Below, piece by piece: positions 22,769 to 33,956 of a stretch of DNA of 64,000 nucleotides; positions within the stretch are counted from its first letter, which is position 1; every line of letters begins with the position of its first letter. A program made the position numbers and the translations under genes. The notes under the pieces were generated by a model. That model made no database searches. It saw nothing but the letters and a program-made list of their open reading frames with translations, and was not told where the DNA came from. Origin of the DNA: Hawksworthiomyces lignivorus (lineage: Eukaryota > Ascomycota > Sordariomycetes > Ophiostomatales > Ophiostomataceae); the NCBI GenBank assembly GCA_002917075.1, contig NTMA01000001.1, forward strand, positions 682,001-746,000. Reading direction: 5' to 3'.

Positions 22769-24581
22769 TTACTCTGGCCTTGGTCCTAGCCCGCCTCCTC
22801 CTAGTTCAAACACCTTGGCAGCTTTCAGAACACCGATATCATCAAACCGCTTGCCGATAATCTGCATGCCAACCGGCAGTTTGCAGTCACCAAGCGCCGA
22901 GGTAGCCCAACCGCATGGAACACTGATAGCTGGGTGACCTGATGCATTAAAAGGAGCTGTGTTGTTGATGGAGCCGGCTGCAATGCGCAGCAGGCGTTCC
23001 ACAGAGCTGGGCTTTTCTGGGTCCTGGTCATCGGTCATGTCTGGCAGAGGAGGTGCGACAGCGGGTGCTGTGGGTGTGATGAGGATGTCAAACTGCTTGA
23101 GGGCCTCATCGTAGGCGGCACGAAGCTGTAGGACGTGTCGCTGAGCCTTTTTCTGTGCTGACAGTGGAATTGTGTCGCCTAACAGAGTCTCGCCAAGTGT
23201 GACCAGCACCACAGACGGGTTGTGCTGAGACAAGACATCATAGAATTCTTGACTTGCCGGCGGCCAAGGCGGCGAGATGTGCGGCAGATCATGACCCAGC
23301 ACATCGGTGGCTCGGCCACCAAATGCGTGAGACGCCATCTGGTTGCGCACTGCAGCCGTCCAGATGGCCGCTCCGAGCGAGTGCATGGGAATAGAGACTT
23401 CTGCAACCTCGGCTCCCATGGCGGCAAAGTGCTTCTTGGCTGCTGACCGCACACGCTCAGCTGCCTCGTCGCTCGTGCCAGGAATTTGGAACGACTCGGT
23501 GATCAGTCCGACTCGCAGCGGCTTGGCGTTGTTGGACTTTGCTGTCTCTGTAAAAGAGGCCAGTTCTTCATGGTAGTTCGGGACATTCTCTCTTAACGGG
23601 CTCTCGGGGCTCATCCGCGGGTCCAATCCGTCGTACCCGGCAATCACGGTCAGACACAGCGCAACGTCTTCCAGGTTCGAGGCAATGGGTCCTACGTAGT
23701 CCGTCATGGGAAGAAGACCGGCGATGCCCGTGTACGGCACGAGACCGAAAGTCGGCTTTAAGCCATAGATGCCGCAGTAGGCTGCCGGCACCCGGATGGA
23801 TCCGGCTTGGTCTCCGCCAATGGCTAGATCAACATCCGGACCCAGGTTTTCCAATCCTGGTGTCCCTGCTTTGCGTGCCACATGCAGCCCGACAAGCGTC
23901 GCGGAACCACTGCTGCTACCGCCGCTGTTGTACCCACGATTCCACGGGTTCTGCACGTGGCCAAAGACAGACGTGAATGACATGGGTGATAGCGAAAAGT
24001 TCTCGCACGTCGACGTGCCCTTCAGCGTAGCGCCAGCCTCCAGCAGCCGGCGTACCACGGTTGCGTCGATAGGCGAAATCGGGTAACCTTCGGTCTCGCC
24101 CTTGGGTGTGAGGAACTGTGGAAGTGTACCCAGTGCCTGTGGAATTTGTCCAACTGCTAAAGTGTCTTTCACCACCATGGAGCGGCCCTGTAGTAGGCTT
24201 GTCTCAGGAGCACTAGCTTTTAGATCAAAGACGTGGCACCATGCATTGAGAGGGTTTTTCGCGGGGTCTGGCCGACTGTACTTGCGCGGGGAACCGCCTA
24301 ACGTGGGCAACACATCGATACGAGGATCGATGTAGTCTGGTAGGGAATCAATCTGCGTGGCGATAGCGTACGAGGACCGCAGCCCTAGCAAATAGGCAGC
24401 CTCATGGCGTGGTGAAATTTGAAAGCCATTTCGCTGCGCAACCTCCAACAGTTTTTTGCGTGTGACTATGGGATGCTGTCTACGTAAAACAGGGTTAGAA
24501 GAGAATGTGCCTTGCGATCGCCCAGTGGACTACTATGTGGTATGCGTACAGCGTAGCTTCAGATATGGAAGCGAGCGACAT
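22769..24581 (-). CDS. amidase signature family hydrolase
   Basis: Exons 24581-24550 and 24479-22769 give 580 residues. The long exon has no suitable ATG of its own; a GTACGC donor joins it to a short exon starting MSLASISEATL. The amidase Ser-cisSer-Lys triad is visible: Lys in SMVVKDTLAV, the Gly/Ser-rich GGSSSGSA, and GGDQAGSIRVPAAYCGIYGLKPT carrying the nucleophile. Enzymes of this family cleave amides to acid plus ammonia or amine. No secretion signal is seen, so it is probably cytosolic. It is divergent from the Zn2Cys6 regulator. With an amino-acid permease nearby, it may release an amine or ammonium from an imported substrate. Confidence 0.88.
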
Positions 24582-24808
24582 GATTCAGGACTTGTTAAGA
24601 CAAGGAATTCGGCTTATTCAGGTTGGTAATTCTTTCTTGTCAAAATAGACATTACGGTGTACAGAGAGCATAATGCAACAGCACTGAGGCGCAGATGCTT
24701 TTATCCCATGCCATTTCCCCCCGTGTTCGCACACATCTTTGCAAGCTTCCAGACCGGACGGACGAACCGATACGATGTAGTACCGTATTACGATTTCCGT
24801 AAAGGCAT

Positions 24809-24990
24809 TTGTCCGATGTGGGGAAGACCTGGAGCTGTGTTACAAAAAATCTCCTTTTTCATAACGTAACTAACTAAAATGTTACCTAGCCAAAGAGAGC
24901 TTAGTCTAAGACAGTCCTTGAGTAAGCTTACATTTTACGGGCTAGACTTTGGCCTGATTTAGCTGCTGTCGGGTTTTTCTCCATCGGACA
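24809..24990. promoter_or_regulatory. inverted pair of cluster elements between amidase and regulator
   Basis: TTGTCCGATG at 24809-24818 and its near reverse complement CATCGGACAT at 24982-24991 lie in the divergent promoter. They match the element upstream of the permease/cupin and lyase/HAD genes. This would also allow the regulator to control itself. Confidence 0.5.
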
Positions 24991-25099
24991 TGAGGAGCCA
25001 TCGGGAAATAATCGCATCAAAGACTGAGAGGCATCTTTCGAAAACCCATAGACATAAACGTATATTCTGCCGAGATACCGATCTCGTCATATCAGCCCG

Positions 25100-27600
25100 A
25101 TGGGTCAAGAAGATGATACAATAATGCAGCTTCTGCAACAGTCGGAAAGACGCCAGACATATCCGAACGAAGCATTCGCGGCAGGATACGCAGAGCCAAT
25201 GTCCGAGTCCGAGTCCTCTGTGCAGTGCCCTCCTCGTCGACGAGGTCGGATTGCCAAAGCTTGCTCTCAGTGCCATACTCGGAAGCAAAAGGTGTTCCTT
25301 GTAGATTTATTTTCTTTCCGTGCTTCATTATATTGACATATCCGATCTAGTGCGATGGCTCAGTTCCGTGCCACAATTGCACAGTCCGACAGGTGCCGCA
25401 CTTGTGTCGGCTCCGTGTGCAGAAAGACGAGCTAGCTGGCCGCCCACGATTGAAAGCGAGTGGAAGAAGAAGTGCTCAGAAATTCAAGGAGAGTCGAGCT
25501 AGCCTGGACCAACGGCCAGTTCAGAGTCTGAGCCCGCCAGCACGACCACTGACACCGCCTACATCGACAGTATCTGCAACAGCTGCGAGAACAACAACAA
25601 ATTCCTCCACGACAGCGAGGACAGCGACAACAGTAGTAGAGGAAACAGCAGCAGAAGGGCCTGACGCTAGGGGGAACGAAGAGTCTTCTGGCCAAAACGG
25701 AGTAAACAACTCGGCCGGTTCTGGGGGCCAAAGTAATGCAGCGTCAATCGGGCAGTTGTGGAAGTCCCGCGGCGCCCCGACCTTCTTTGGCAGCTCGTAC
25801 TTTGGTCCTCAGGCGGCAGCGGCTTTACTGGACACGTCAGCACCATATGTGCAGCCCGGAGCCAACACGTCAATTCGCAGCTCGACAGCCCGACCGTTTC
25901 GCGATGAGGCTGGCCCCTTTTCGCAGCTGTGGGATCTGCTGGGCATGCTCCCACGGCAGCGAACGACAGTGGACCGTTTAGTGAATCGGTTCTTAGCAGA
26001 CGTGAGTCTCACGACTGATGCGGTACATCCGGCATCATTCCGTCGTGAATACGAGCGATTTTACAGCCGGAGGGCGGGGTACGACGACGTGACCACGGTA
26101 GATATCCGCTGGCTAGCGCTGCTGTTCATCGTGTTAGCCATCGGCACGTATCTAGACTGCCCATCCAACGCCCAGCCAGAGGTGCAGCGCGAGTATGAAG
26201 AGGCGTCCATGAGCTTCTTCTGGGCCTCACGGCGGGCGATTGTGATCGCACCGTCCTTCTACGGCGAAAGCATGGATCTAGTGCGGGCGGGTATCCTGGT
26301 GACGCGGTACTGCCTCTTTTCCCAGCGAATCACTGAGAGCTGGCTGACTGTTGGCTTTGCCGCACGTCTGGCTGTCGCTCAAGGCGTGCACATCGACGGC
26401 ACTCACTGGAAGCTGCCGCGCAGAGTTACCGAAGCACGGCGTCGGCTCTGGTGCCACTTGTACCTGTTGGACCGCATGATCTCACTGGCACTTGGCCGGC
26501 CCTACGGAATCCTCGATAACCTGTCGCTGACGCAAGAGCCGGAGAACGTGTTTCTCGACGATGTGGACGACGAAGAGGCCAACAGCGTCGAACCGGAACC
26601 GCTGGCAACCAACCCCACCATCAGTGTGCTTGCCATCTTTTCCTGCCGGCTAGCCCGCATCATCGGCAAAATCCAAGAGCAGACGTTTGGCCTGCGGGCC
26701 GCGTCCTATCGCGAGGTGATGCGCCTGGACGCCCAGCTGATCGCCTGGAAGCAGAGCCTGCCGTCGTACTTTGCTATTGAGGACCCCGACTTATCGCTCG
26801 ACAGCACGCACTCCTTTCTCAAGTGGCACCGGCTCTATCTGCACACAGCATTCCATTTCTCTTGTATCACCCTGCATAGACCGTACGCTTGGCGCATCTC
26901 GGTCACCGACCAGCACCGCTACAGTCGTGAGGTGTGCTTTGCGTCCGCATGCGCGGATCTCAAGACGCGCCTAGCACACGATGATAGCTGCCGACCCGCC
27001 GACCATTACGTCTGGTGCCTGGGCATGCCGCAGCTGTTCAATAGCGCCATCGTGCTGGGGCTGCTAGCCATCCAAGAGCAGCGCCCGTTTCCGCGCGACC
27101 TGAACCCTGTTATCAATGACTTGCAGTCTTTCTGCGACAAGGAGCGGAATGAAATCTGGGTTAATGACTTTCGCCTCTCCGAAGTCAAGGTGGCCGAGTT
27201 GTGCATCGAACGCCTGCGACGCCGATCCAGGCTCACCGAAGCAGACAGTATTGGACAATCTTTGAATACAAACAGCACACGTGAACAGCAGAAGCAGCAG
27301 CAACAAGACAACGACCAAGCCAACATGCAGACTACTACAGCCCCAGTCCTGAACAACTTCTCTTCCGTGGCTAGTGGAAGCATGCCGCAAAGCGCTTGGC
27401 AGCCATCGCTACAAGATGCACCACTTTCAACATGGGACTCCAATGCGCCATGGCTTGGCTCGGACTTACGTCTGCGACCGAGCGAGCCGTTCTCCGATAC
27501 GTTCTCTTTTCCAGTACCGACTGATCTCGTTACGTGGCAGGACATGATCGACGCAATTGATGGTCAATATGATGGTCAGATGCTGCTAGGAAGTGGATGA
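25100..27600 (+). CDS. Zn(II)2Cys6 fungal transcription factor
   Basis: Candidate pathway-specific regulator of the cluster. Exons 25100-25291 and 25351-27600 give 813 residues. The 59-nt intron splits the zinc cluster at RKQK/CDG, a position common in this family, and splicing restores ACSQCHTRKQKCDGSVPCHNC with the sixth Cys at PHLC. A low-complexity Thr/Ala/Ser linker follows. The fungal_trans regulatory domain starts at about residue 225 (HPASFRREYERFYSRRAGYD; WLTVGFAARLAVAQGVHIDG; ARRRLWCHLYLLDRMISLALG). A Gln-rich stretch lies near the C-terminus. Its central position, and CGG-containing elements repeated in nearby promoters, point to a local role (inference). Confidence 0.9.
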
Positions 27601-27664
27601 ACAATAGTGCTATCGTGTATGCATGATTTCTAATTTATGTAGACCAATATAACGAAAATTATCA

Positions 27665-28912
27665 CTAAGAACACTCCGGGACGGGAGTAGCAAGCCGCCT
27701 TTGAGTTAAGGCACTCTGAACATTTCCAAGCATGACCTCTTCCATGCGTTTCTAGATAGTTAGTCGTTGTAAATGGACAAGGTACAAGGTCATATAAAAA
27801 AAATAAAACTCACTCGAGTATCGACTGTTGCAGTGCCAATGTGCGGCAGCATGACGACGTTTTCGTTCTTCAGGAGCCCAGGATGGACTTGTGGCTCTTG
27901 CTCAAACACGTCCAGCCCAGCACTCCAGATCTTTCCAGACTCTAAGCCCGCTACCAACGCGCTCTCGTCCACCACAGGTCCGCGCGCTGTGTTTATGAGA
28001 ATGACACCATCTTTCATTTGGTCAATCTCTTTCTTGCCAATCAGGTGCTGCGTCTTGGGCGACAGTGGGACGTGTACCGAGATGATGTCACTCGTCGCCA
28101 GCAGCTCCTCAAAGGTCACATATTTGACATCAACGCCAAGGCTGCTCAGCAAGGGTGCTTTGACCGGCGAACGATTATGATACTGCAGTTTGAGATCGAA
28201 GGCAGCGGCGCGCCGCACCATGGCTGCGCCGATACCGCCCAGTCCCAATATACCCAGAGTAAGCCCTTCCGGGTCACGTCCAAGCGGCGAAGTGTTGCCC
28301 CACAGACCCTGGCGAAGTGCCCACTGGGGAATCCAGGCCCGGCGCAGCGCCGCAAGAAGAAGGAGCATCGCCGTATCGGCCGTGGCATCATTAACAACCA
28401 AAGGTGTGTTAGAAACGGATATGCCTAGATGTTGTTAGTAGGTCTACTACAAAACAGCGTTGTGTTTCCTACGTACCTCTTGAGAGACATGCTTTGACAT
28501 CTACCTGGTCGTACCCGGCACCATTGTGGCAGATGAACTTAACGGAACTAGGTAATTTTGCGACAAGCTCGGCGTCAAAGAGGCCAGTAAACTAGAAGAG
28601 AGTTGAGACACCACGTTTAGAAGATTAGTAGAGCAGCACATTAAAACTTACTTCAATTGAATAGACCGTCCGTCCAATTGCGACGACATTGCTGTAGAGA
28701 CCCAATTCGCAGTCAGCTATGAAGTCCGCCCTGGTCCCGCTCGTGATTTGCTGTAGTCTACTGTCAGAGGCAGCTTGAATGAAGTGGACTTGCCTCATAC
28801 ATACCTTGATACGGAATGAGTTACGTAGCCCTTGGAAAATATTATTTGCATGATGTATGTCGCCAAGGATAAGAGCCTGTGGCAGCTCGGTCGAAGAATC
28901 ACTGAGGGCCAT
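27665..28912 (-). CDS. D-2-hydroxyacid dehydrogenase (glyoxylate/hydroxypyruvate reductase-like)
   Basis: Five exons, 28912-28805, 28750-28652, 28591-28477, 28424-27814 and 27751-27665, join in frame to 339 residues. The last exon supplies the conserved tail KRMEEVMLGNV and ATPVPEC. The Rossmann motif GLGGIGAAM, then YHNRSP after beta-2, favours NADP(H). Catalytic residues are visible: Arg in INTARGPVVDE, Glu in GLDVFEQEP, His in LPHIGT. Similar fungal enzymes reduce glyoxylate, hydroxypyruvate or other 2-oxoacids. Its promoter carries TCGGACA at 29140-29146. In this cluster it could reduce a 2-oxo acid made by the lyase-like or aldolase-like protein (inference). Confidence 0.88.
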
Positions 28913-29139
28913 ATCTATCTCGCGATTGGACAAGGCTAGGTGTCCTCGTCAAGCATATGAGTTTCCGAAGTATGGACGGCTACAAAGACAAGGATTCAAC
29001 AGTGATTTGCTGTATCTTTATTGCTCATCCATACATGCTAGCTTACATTCGCGTCGGGGAATGTGGCAAAGTATTGCTTACAGCTGACATCGTTTCGGAT
29101 TATTAGCTAGTAAACTGCAAGACGACCAGGTGAATCTCT

Positions 29140-29146
29140 TCGGACA
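29140..29146 (+). promoter_or_regulatory. cluster element TCGGACA upstream of the hydroxyacid dehydrogenase
   Basis: TTCGGACATG lies about 230 bp upstream of the dehydrogenase start. It matches the 7-mer repeated elsewhere in the cluster. Confidence 0.4.
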
Positions 29147-29361
29147 TGCACATCGAGAGCCTGGTCTCACCCTTCGGCGAATTTCATGTATCAAGAATAA
29201 GTAGTGTGACAACCGATTACTAAAGTGTAAATGAATTAGGTAACATGCCACGCAATATTCCCGCGGTAATCGTCAGGTTTTAGTTGCGTAATGGTCCAGA
29301 GCTATCTACTTCTTTTCATCCTTCATTTCTCCGTATTTTGCCTTCTCCGCATTTGACTAGT

Positions 29362-29748
29362 TTAGTTCGAAGTAGGAACTAGTTTAACAAACTGCAGGCA
29401 ACCCTGGGGTGACGCTTTATACGGTCCATGCTTCATGCCGGGCAAGCGGTAGGCATAGGAACCGGGGCCCCAACCCTGGCCAAGTGTTACATCGGCTAAA
29501 CCTCCCTCAAGAAAACACACTTCTTCGATGTAGGTGTGGGTGATGATTTGATCGGTAACAGATGTGACATTTGGTTCATACCACTGAAGAACTGATTTGT
29601 GATCGGAGTTTGCTTCACCGTTGAGCACCAGTTCCCAGATGCCAGGGCCAATGGTGTACCACTGGTTCTCCTCGGATTTGGATACTGGTGCGGCTCCGAT
29701 AGGTGGATGCGGCGGCCGGGGTGAGAACTCCTTCTGAATTAGAGCCAT
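29362..29748 (-). CDS. small cupin-domain protein
   Basis: Single-exon 128-residue protein with a cupin-like beta-barrel pattern. The first cupin motif is degenerate (HTYIEEVCFLEGGLAD, with His and Glu), and the second is represented by YRLPGMKHGPYKA. Such small cupins may be isomerases, dioxygenases or sugar/acid binding proteins, and sequence does not choose between them. It is divergent from the amino-acid permease, sharing a promoter with two copies of the cluster element, so it is probably part of the pathway. Confidence 0.75.
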   Translation of the reverse strand: MALIQKEFSPRPPHPPIGAAPVSKSEENQWYTIGPGIWELVLNGEANSDHKSVLQWYEPNVTSVTDQIITHTYIEEVCFLEGGLADVTLGQGWGPGSYAYRLPGMKHGPYKASPQGCLQFVKLVPTSN

Positions 29749-29944
29749 GTTGTATCGAAAGATTATTGAGTTTTAATTAGATAAGATTAGGTATGACGAT
29801 AATAGTAACGATAACGAGAGTGACTGTGGGTGGTGATGGTAATTGGATGTTCGTATAACCAAAAAAACTGCTAGCCTGAGCAAACGTTGTTATCGTAGCG
29901 ATTGGAGGATAGTCCTGTTATATAAGTGTATTAGTGGATTTCCA

Positions 29945-29990
29945 TCGGACAAATGCTATCAACCCCCTCTTCTATTGTCCGATCAGACAA
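29945..29990. promoter_or_regulatory. two opposed cluster elements between cupin and permease
   Basis: TCGGACA at 29945-29951 and TGTCCGA at 29976-29982. The second extends to an inverted repeat TTGTC-CGATCA-GACAA (29975-29990). It is the most symmetric example of the element. Confidence 0.55.
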
Positions 29991-30213
29991 AGCCTATCTC
30001 TAGCCCCATAATAAGGCCAAGGCTTTGGTATCGTATAGCGTGTTGCCACAAAGACCTGCACTAGATATAAAATTTAAACATAAACTCGTTGAGCGAACCG
30101 CGTCTGACACGTCTTTGGCATCTGGCTAGCCACGAACTGGTCGAGGTATAGACTTCTTCGTGGACATTGAATTGTTCGGTTATTTCAGCAAGATACTAAA
30201 ACACTTTGTCGAA

Positions 30214-32084
30214 ATGGATACCAAAACCTCTGAGCCTGTAGAGACAGTTGCGCAGAAGGAACCTTCTCTGCAAGACGTCGAGAAGGTCATAAGCCCGTCG
30301 CAGGCGCAGGTTATTGATGCCAACGGCCATCTGCACCGCGGTCTTAAGGAACGACATGTGCAGTTCATTGCTATTGGTGGCACCATTGGTGTCGGCCTGT
30401 TTCTCAACATTGGCAGCGCCTTAGCCACTGGAGGCCCTCTTTCCTTGTTTTTGGGCTACATTTTTACTAGCATGGCTATCTGGGCTATGGTAAGAGATAA
30501 ACTTGAAAAATTATGGAATCGGTTTTATTTTTCTAACCTTGGTTACAGATGCAATGTGTGGGTGAGATGGCATCGCTATTACCTCTTCCTGGTATGATTG
30601 CTCAGAGCTGCTCGCGTTTTGTGGATCCAGCTCTCGGGTTTTCTGTGGGCTGGAACCAGTGGTATAACTGCGCTATTGCAATTGCTGGAGAGACGTCTGG
30701 AGCTGTTCTCCTTATTCAGTTCTGGACGGATATTAACGTTTGTCATCACTATTTCCCTGGCAATATGATTGACTTTGACTGACTCGGTCTGATTTTGCAG
30801 CCTGCGGCATGGATTAGCATCGTCCTAGTTATCATATTCGTACTTAACTTTGCTACCGTTTCCGTTTATGGCGAAGCGGAATTTATTTTTGCTTCTATTA
30901 AAATCGTCACCATCATTGGTCTTCTGATCCTAGGCCTAATCCTAGACTTGGGAGGCGGACCGAATCATGACCGCATTGGTTTCCGTTACTGGGTCCATCC
31001 AGGCGCCATGCGCGAATATATCGCTAGTGGTTCCACTGGCCGCTTCCTCGGCCTTTTTAGCACTCTCATCGGCGCTGCTTACGCATATGGTGGAACTGAA
31101 CAAGTGGCTGTCGCTGCGGGAGAGACTAGAAACCCATCTCGGAGCATTCCCAAGGCTGTTCGACGTGTGCTCTGGCGTATTGTTTTGTTTTACGTCCTGG
31201 GCGCTTTTTTTGTCGGCCTGCTGGTTCCTTACAACGAAGACAATCTGGTCAACGGAAGCGGCGTGAAGCAGTCTCCCTGGGTCATCGCCATTCAAAAAGC
31301 CGGCATTCCCGTGCTGCCACATCTCTTGAATGCGGTCCTGATTACCTCCGCCGCCTCGTCGGCGAATGCCAATCTCTACACTGGCTCTCGCTACCTCTTC
31401 GCTCTTGCTCAACAACAGCAGGCGCCTGCGTTTCTCCTCAAGTGCACTAAACGGGGTGTTCCTATCTACTGTAAGCTATTTGATCCTGCTATGGCACATT
31501 GCAACCGCATAGCAAGATGCTAATCTCGGTGTAGGTGTTGGTATTACTGCAACAGTAGGCCTCCTGGCTTACATGACAGTGTCATCTACTGCGTCGAACG
31601 TCTTCCACTGGCTTTCAAGTCTGGTTGCTATTTCATATTTGATGACTTGGACTTGTCTCTGCTACGCTTACACTAGGTTCCGCCGCGCCTTGTTATTTCA
31701 CGACGTTGAACGCGAACACTTGCCGTTCAAGGGACGGTTTCAGCCGTACACCGCCTGGTTTGGCGTTTGTTTCTTCTGTATCGTCTTGTTGTTCAATGGT
31801 TTTGCCGTGTTCACGCATGGCCACTGGAGCGCACAAGACTTTGTTTCCGCATACATTGGCCTCCCGTAAGTCATATATCTCTTTTTTATGTATTACTGGA
31901 CAATGCTAACAAGTCATGTAGGCTCTTTGCTCTACTTTTCGTGATCTGGAAGGTCGTCAAGAAAAGCAAGGTGGTACCCATCTCTGAGATTGATATTTAC
32001 ACTGGCAGGGTGACTGGAGACGAGCGCGACTCTCCTGTCCAAAGCAAGAGCTTGGTGCAGAAGGTTATGTCTAGAATTTTCTAG
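30214..32084 (+). CDS. amino-acid permease (yeast GAP1-like APC family)
   Basis: Plasma-membrane transporter predicted to import amino acids or related zwitterions with protons. Exons 30214-30489, 30549-30737, 30801-31470, 31535-31865 and 31922-32084 join to 542 residues, the normal size. Family motifs are present: GLKERHVQFIAIGGTIGVGLF at the first membrane helix, GEMASLLPLPG, GWNQWYNCAIAIAGE, and AYGGTEQVAVAAGETRNPSRSIPKAVRRVLWRI. About twelve hydrophobic segments are seen. The start is the ATG at 30214, in good context. The N-terminus is acidic and Lys-containing, as in permeases regulated by ubiquitin. It lies inside the cluster, suggesting that the substrate is imported. Confidence 0.92.
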
Positions 32085-32420
32085 GTTCTGACTGTGAAGA
32101 CTGTTAAAGTGATTATTGTAGCTATAACAAGACAGTAAAAGCCATTATCGACAAGATAGCCATTAACAGCCATATTTCCCATATACTGAGTTTGAAACGT
32201 TGTAGCTCTACGTCATAAGACATAAGTGTAACTCTAGAAAGAACCATCTAGAGCGACTCACCTGCGGCTGAAGATAGTTCAAATACTACATACGGATCAA
32301 AAGCCGCTTGCAGGTTATATAGCTTTGCTAGATGTAAAGGTCAGATTTTTGGTCCACCTCATCCGACGCTGAAAGACTTCGGATACAGGTCGGTGAAATT
32401 GTATTTGCGCTTGAAACCAT

Positions 32421-32530
32421 TGTCCGAAGAGGATATTTGTCGGCAATTTCCATTAAAAGACGGCCCATTAGTTATGAGACGTTGCCGTCATCGGCAGGTG
32501 TCCATCTCCGCATCTCTCTGCTGTCGGACA
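32421..32530. promoter_or_regulatory. cluster elements upstream of the short-chain dehydrogenase
   Basis: TGTCCGA at 32421-32427, TTGTCGGCAA near 32438-32447 and TGTCGGACA at 32522-32530 lie 190-300 bp before the start at 32716. ATCCGAC and TTCGGAT occur just upstream, near 32360-32385. Confidence 0.5.
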
Positions 32531-32715
32531 TTGAACTACCAACTGGCCGGCCAATGGTTCGGCTCCGTATTATTAGGTAGCCTTGGGACTTTGAGTTTGG
32601 ATTTCGAAACGCTTCGGCTGTGTGGACTTCATAAGGCCATTAGTTCTCTCTTATTCCTCCAAGCAAGCTCTTGGAAACTCATCTAGACTTATAGCAAGTC
32701 CTCTCAGTTTAAACC

Positions 32716-33674
32716 ATGGCGAACAACGATGACATTCAGTTTCCAACCTACCCCGACCTTAAGGGCAAGGTCGTTTTCTGTAAGGTCACAGAACGTATGC
32801 AAATTCAGAATATATGAACAGGCCAGCTGACAAAAAAAGTGACTGGTATTGGACAAACGGGCGACCAGAACATGTGGGGCAATGGTGCCGCCACCGCTCG
32901 GATTCTTGCACGTAATGGGGCCAAAATCTTTGGATGCGATCTGTATCTTGAGGCAGCGCAGCACACAGAGAAGCGCATCAAATCTGAGGGGGGAGAAATC
33001 ACCGTGACCAGCGCAGATGTCACCAAGAATGAATCTGTTAAAGCTGCCATAGATGCTTGCATCGCAAAATATGGCCGCATTGACATCCTGGTCAAGTTAG
33101 AACACGTCATAACCAATGCAGCAGTAGGAGATCCAACAGTGCTGACTCTTTCTCCAATAGCAATGTAGGCCGATCAGAGCCCGGGGGCCCCGCAGAAATG
33201 TCGGAGAAGACGTGGGATGCACAGACTGATATCAACCTGAAGACTGTGTACCTCTGCTGCCACCACATCCTGCCTCTGATGGAGAAGCAAGGCGGCGGTG
33301 TTGTAGTTAATGTGGCTTCCATTGCTGGTCTACGCTATATCGGCAAGCCACAAGTCGCTTACTCCGCGACCAAAGCAGCTGTGATCCAATTTACAAAGGC
33401 TACGGCGGTTATTTACGCACCAAAGGGCATTCGCATGAATGTGGTTGTGCCAGGGCTGATGAACACGCCACTTGTCGGAATGCTGGCAGATAAATACGCT
33501 GGAGGAGATCTTGAGGGCTTTAAAGCCAAGCGGAACAAGGCCGTACCCATGGGAAAGATGGGCGAGTCGTTAGACGTGGCAATGGTGGCAGCCTTCCTAG
33601 CTTCTCAACAAGCTCGTTATATCACAGGGCAGAAGATTGTTGTAGACGGTGGCGTCACCTCGTCCACTGGGTAA
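32716..33674 (+). CDS. short-chain dehydrogenase/reductase
   Basis: NAD(P)-dependent oxidoreductase of the classical SDR family. Exons 32716-32779, 32840-33095 and 33161-33674 give 277 residues. Splicing restores the cofactor motif TGIGQTGDQNMWGNGAA, the NNVG motif (split by intron 2) and the catalytic NVASIAG and YSATK. The C-terminus has ARYITGQKIVVDGG. The loop between TGIGQ and NGAA is longer than usual, a form found in several fungal and bacterial members I cannot assign to a substrate. The promoter carries the cluster element. Confidence 0.88.
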
Positions 33675-33956
33675 ATAGATGCTCGTATTAGACGGAAAAT
33701 GTTGAATTTTAAGACTTATACTCATCAATTTCTATGAGAGTGCTGTAATTATTTGTAAGGTAGCTGGGAACTTTTAATTTCTCGAAAGTAACAAAGGTAA
33801 AGCATAAGATAAATCTATGCGAAGATACATCAGGTAAATGACAAATCTTGGTGCGGAATTTTTAGAAGGCCATATTTCAGATTTTAATTGATATCAATGT
33901 GCATACGTACATTCAAATTCATATCGTTTGCTTGAACTATGAAGTAGTATGGCTAT

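Noticed and set aside
25521..25731. Cys/Val-rich minus-strand frames opposite the Zn2Cys6 regulator linker
   Set aside because: They are antisense artefacts of the Thr/Ala/Ser repeat codons of the regulator.
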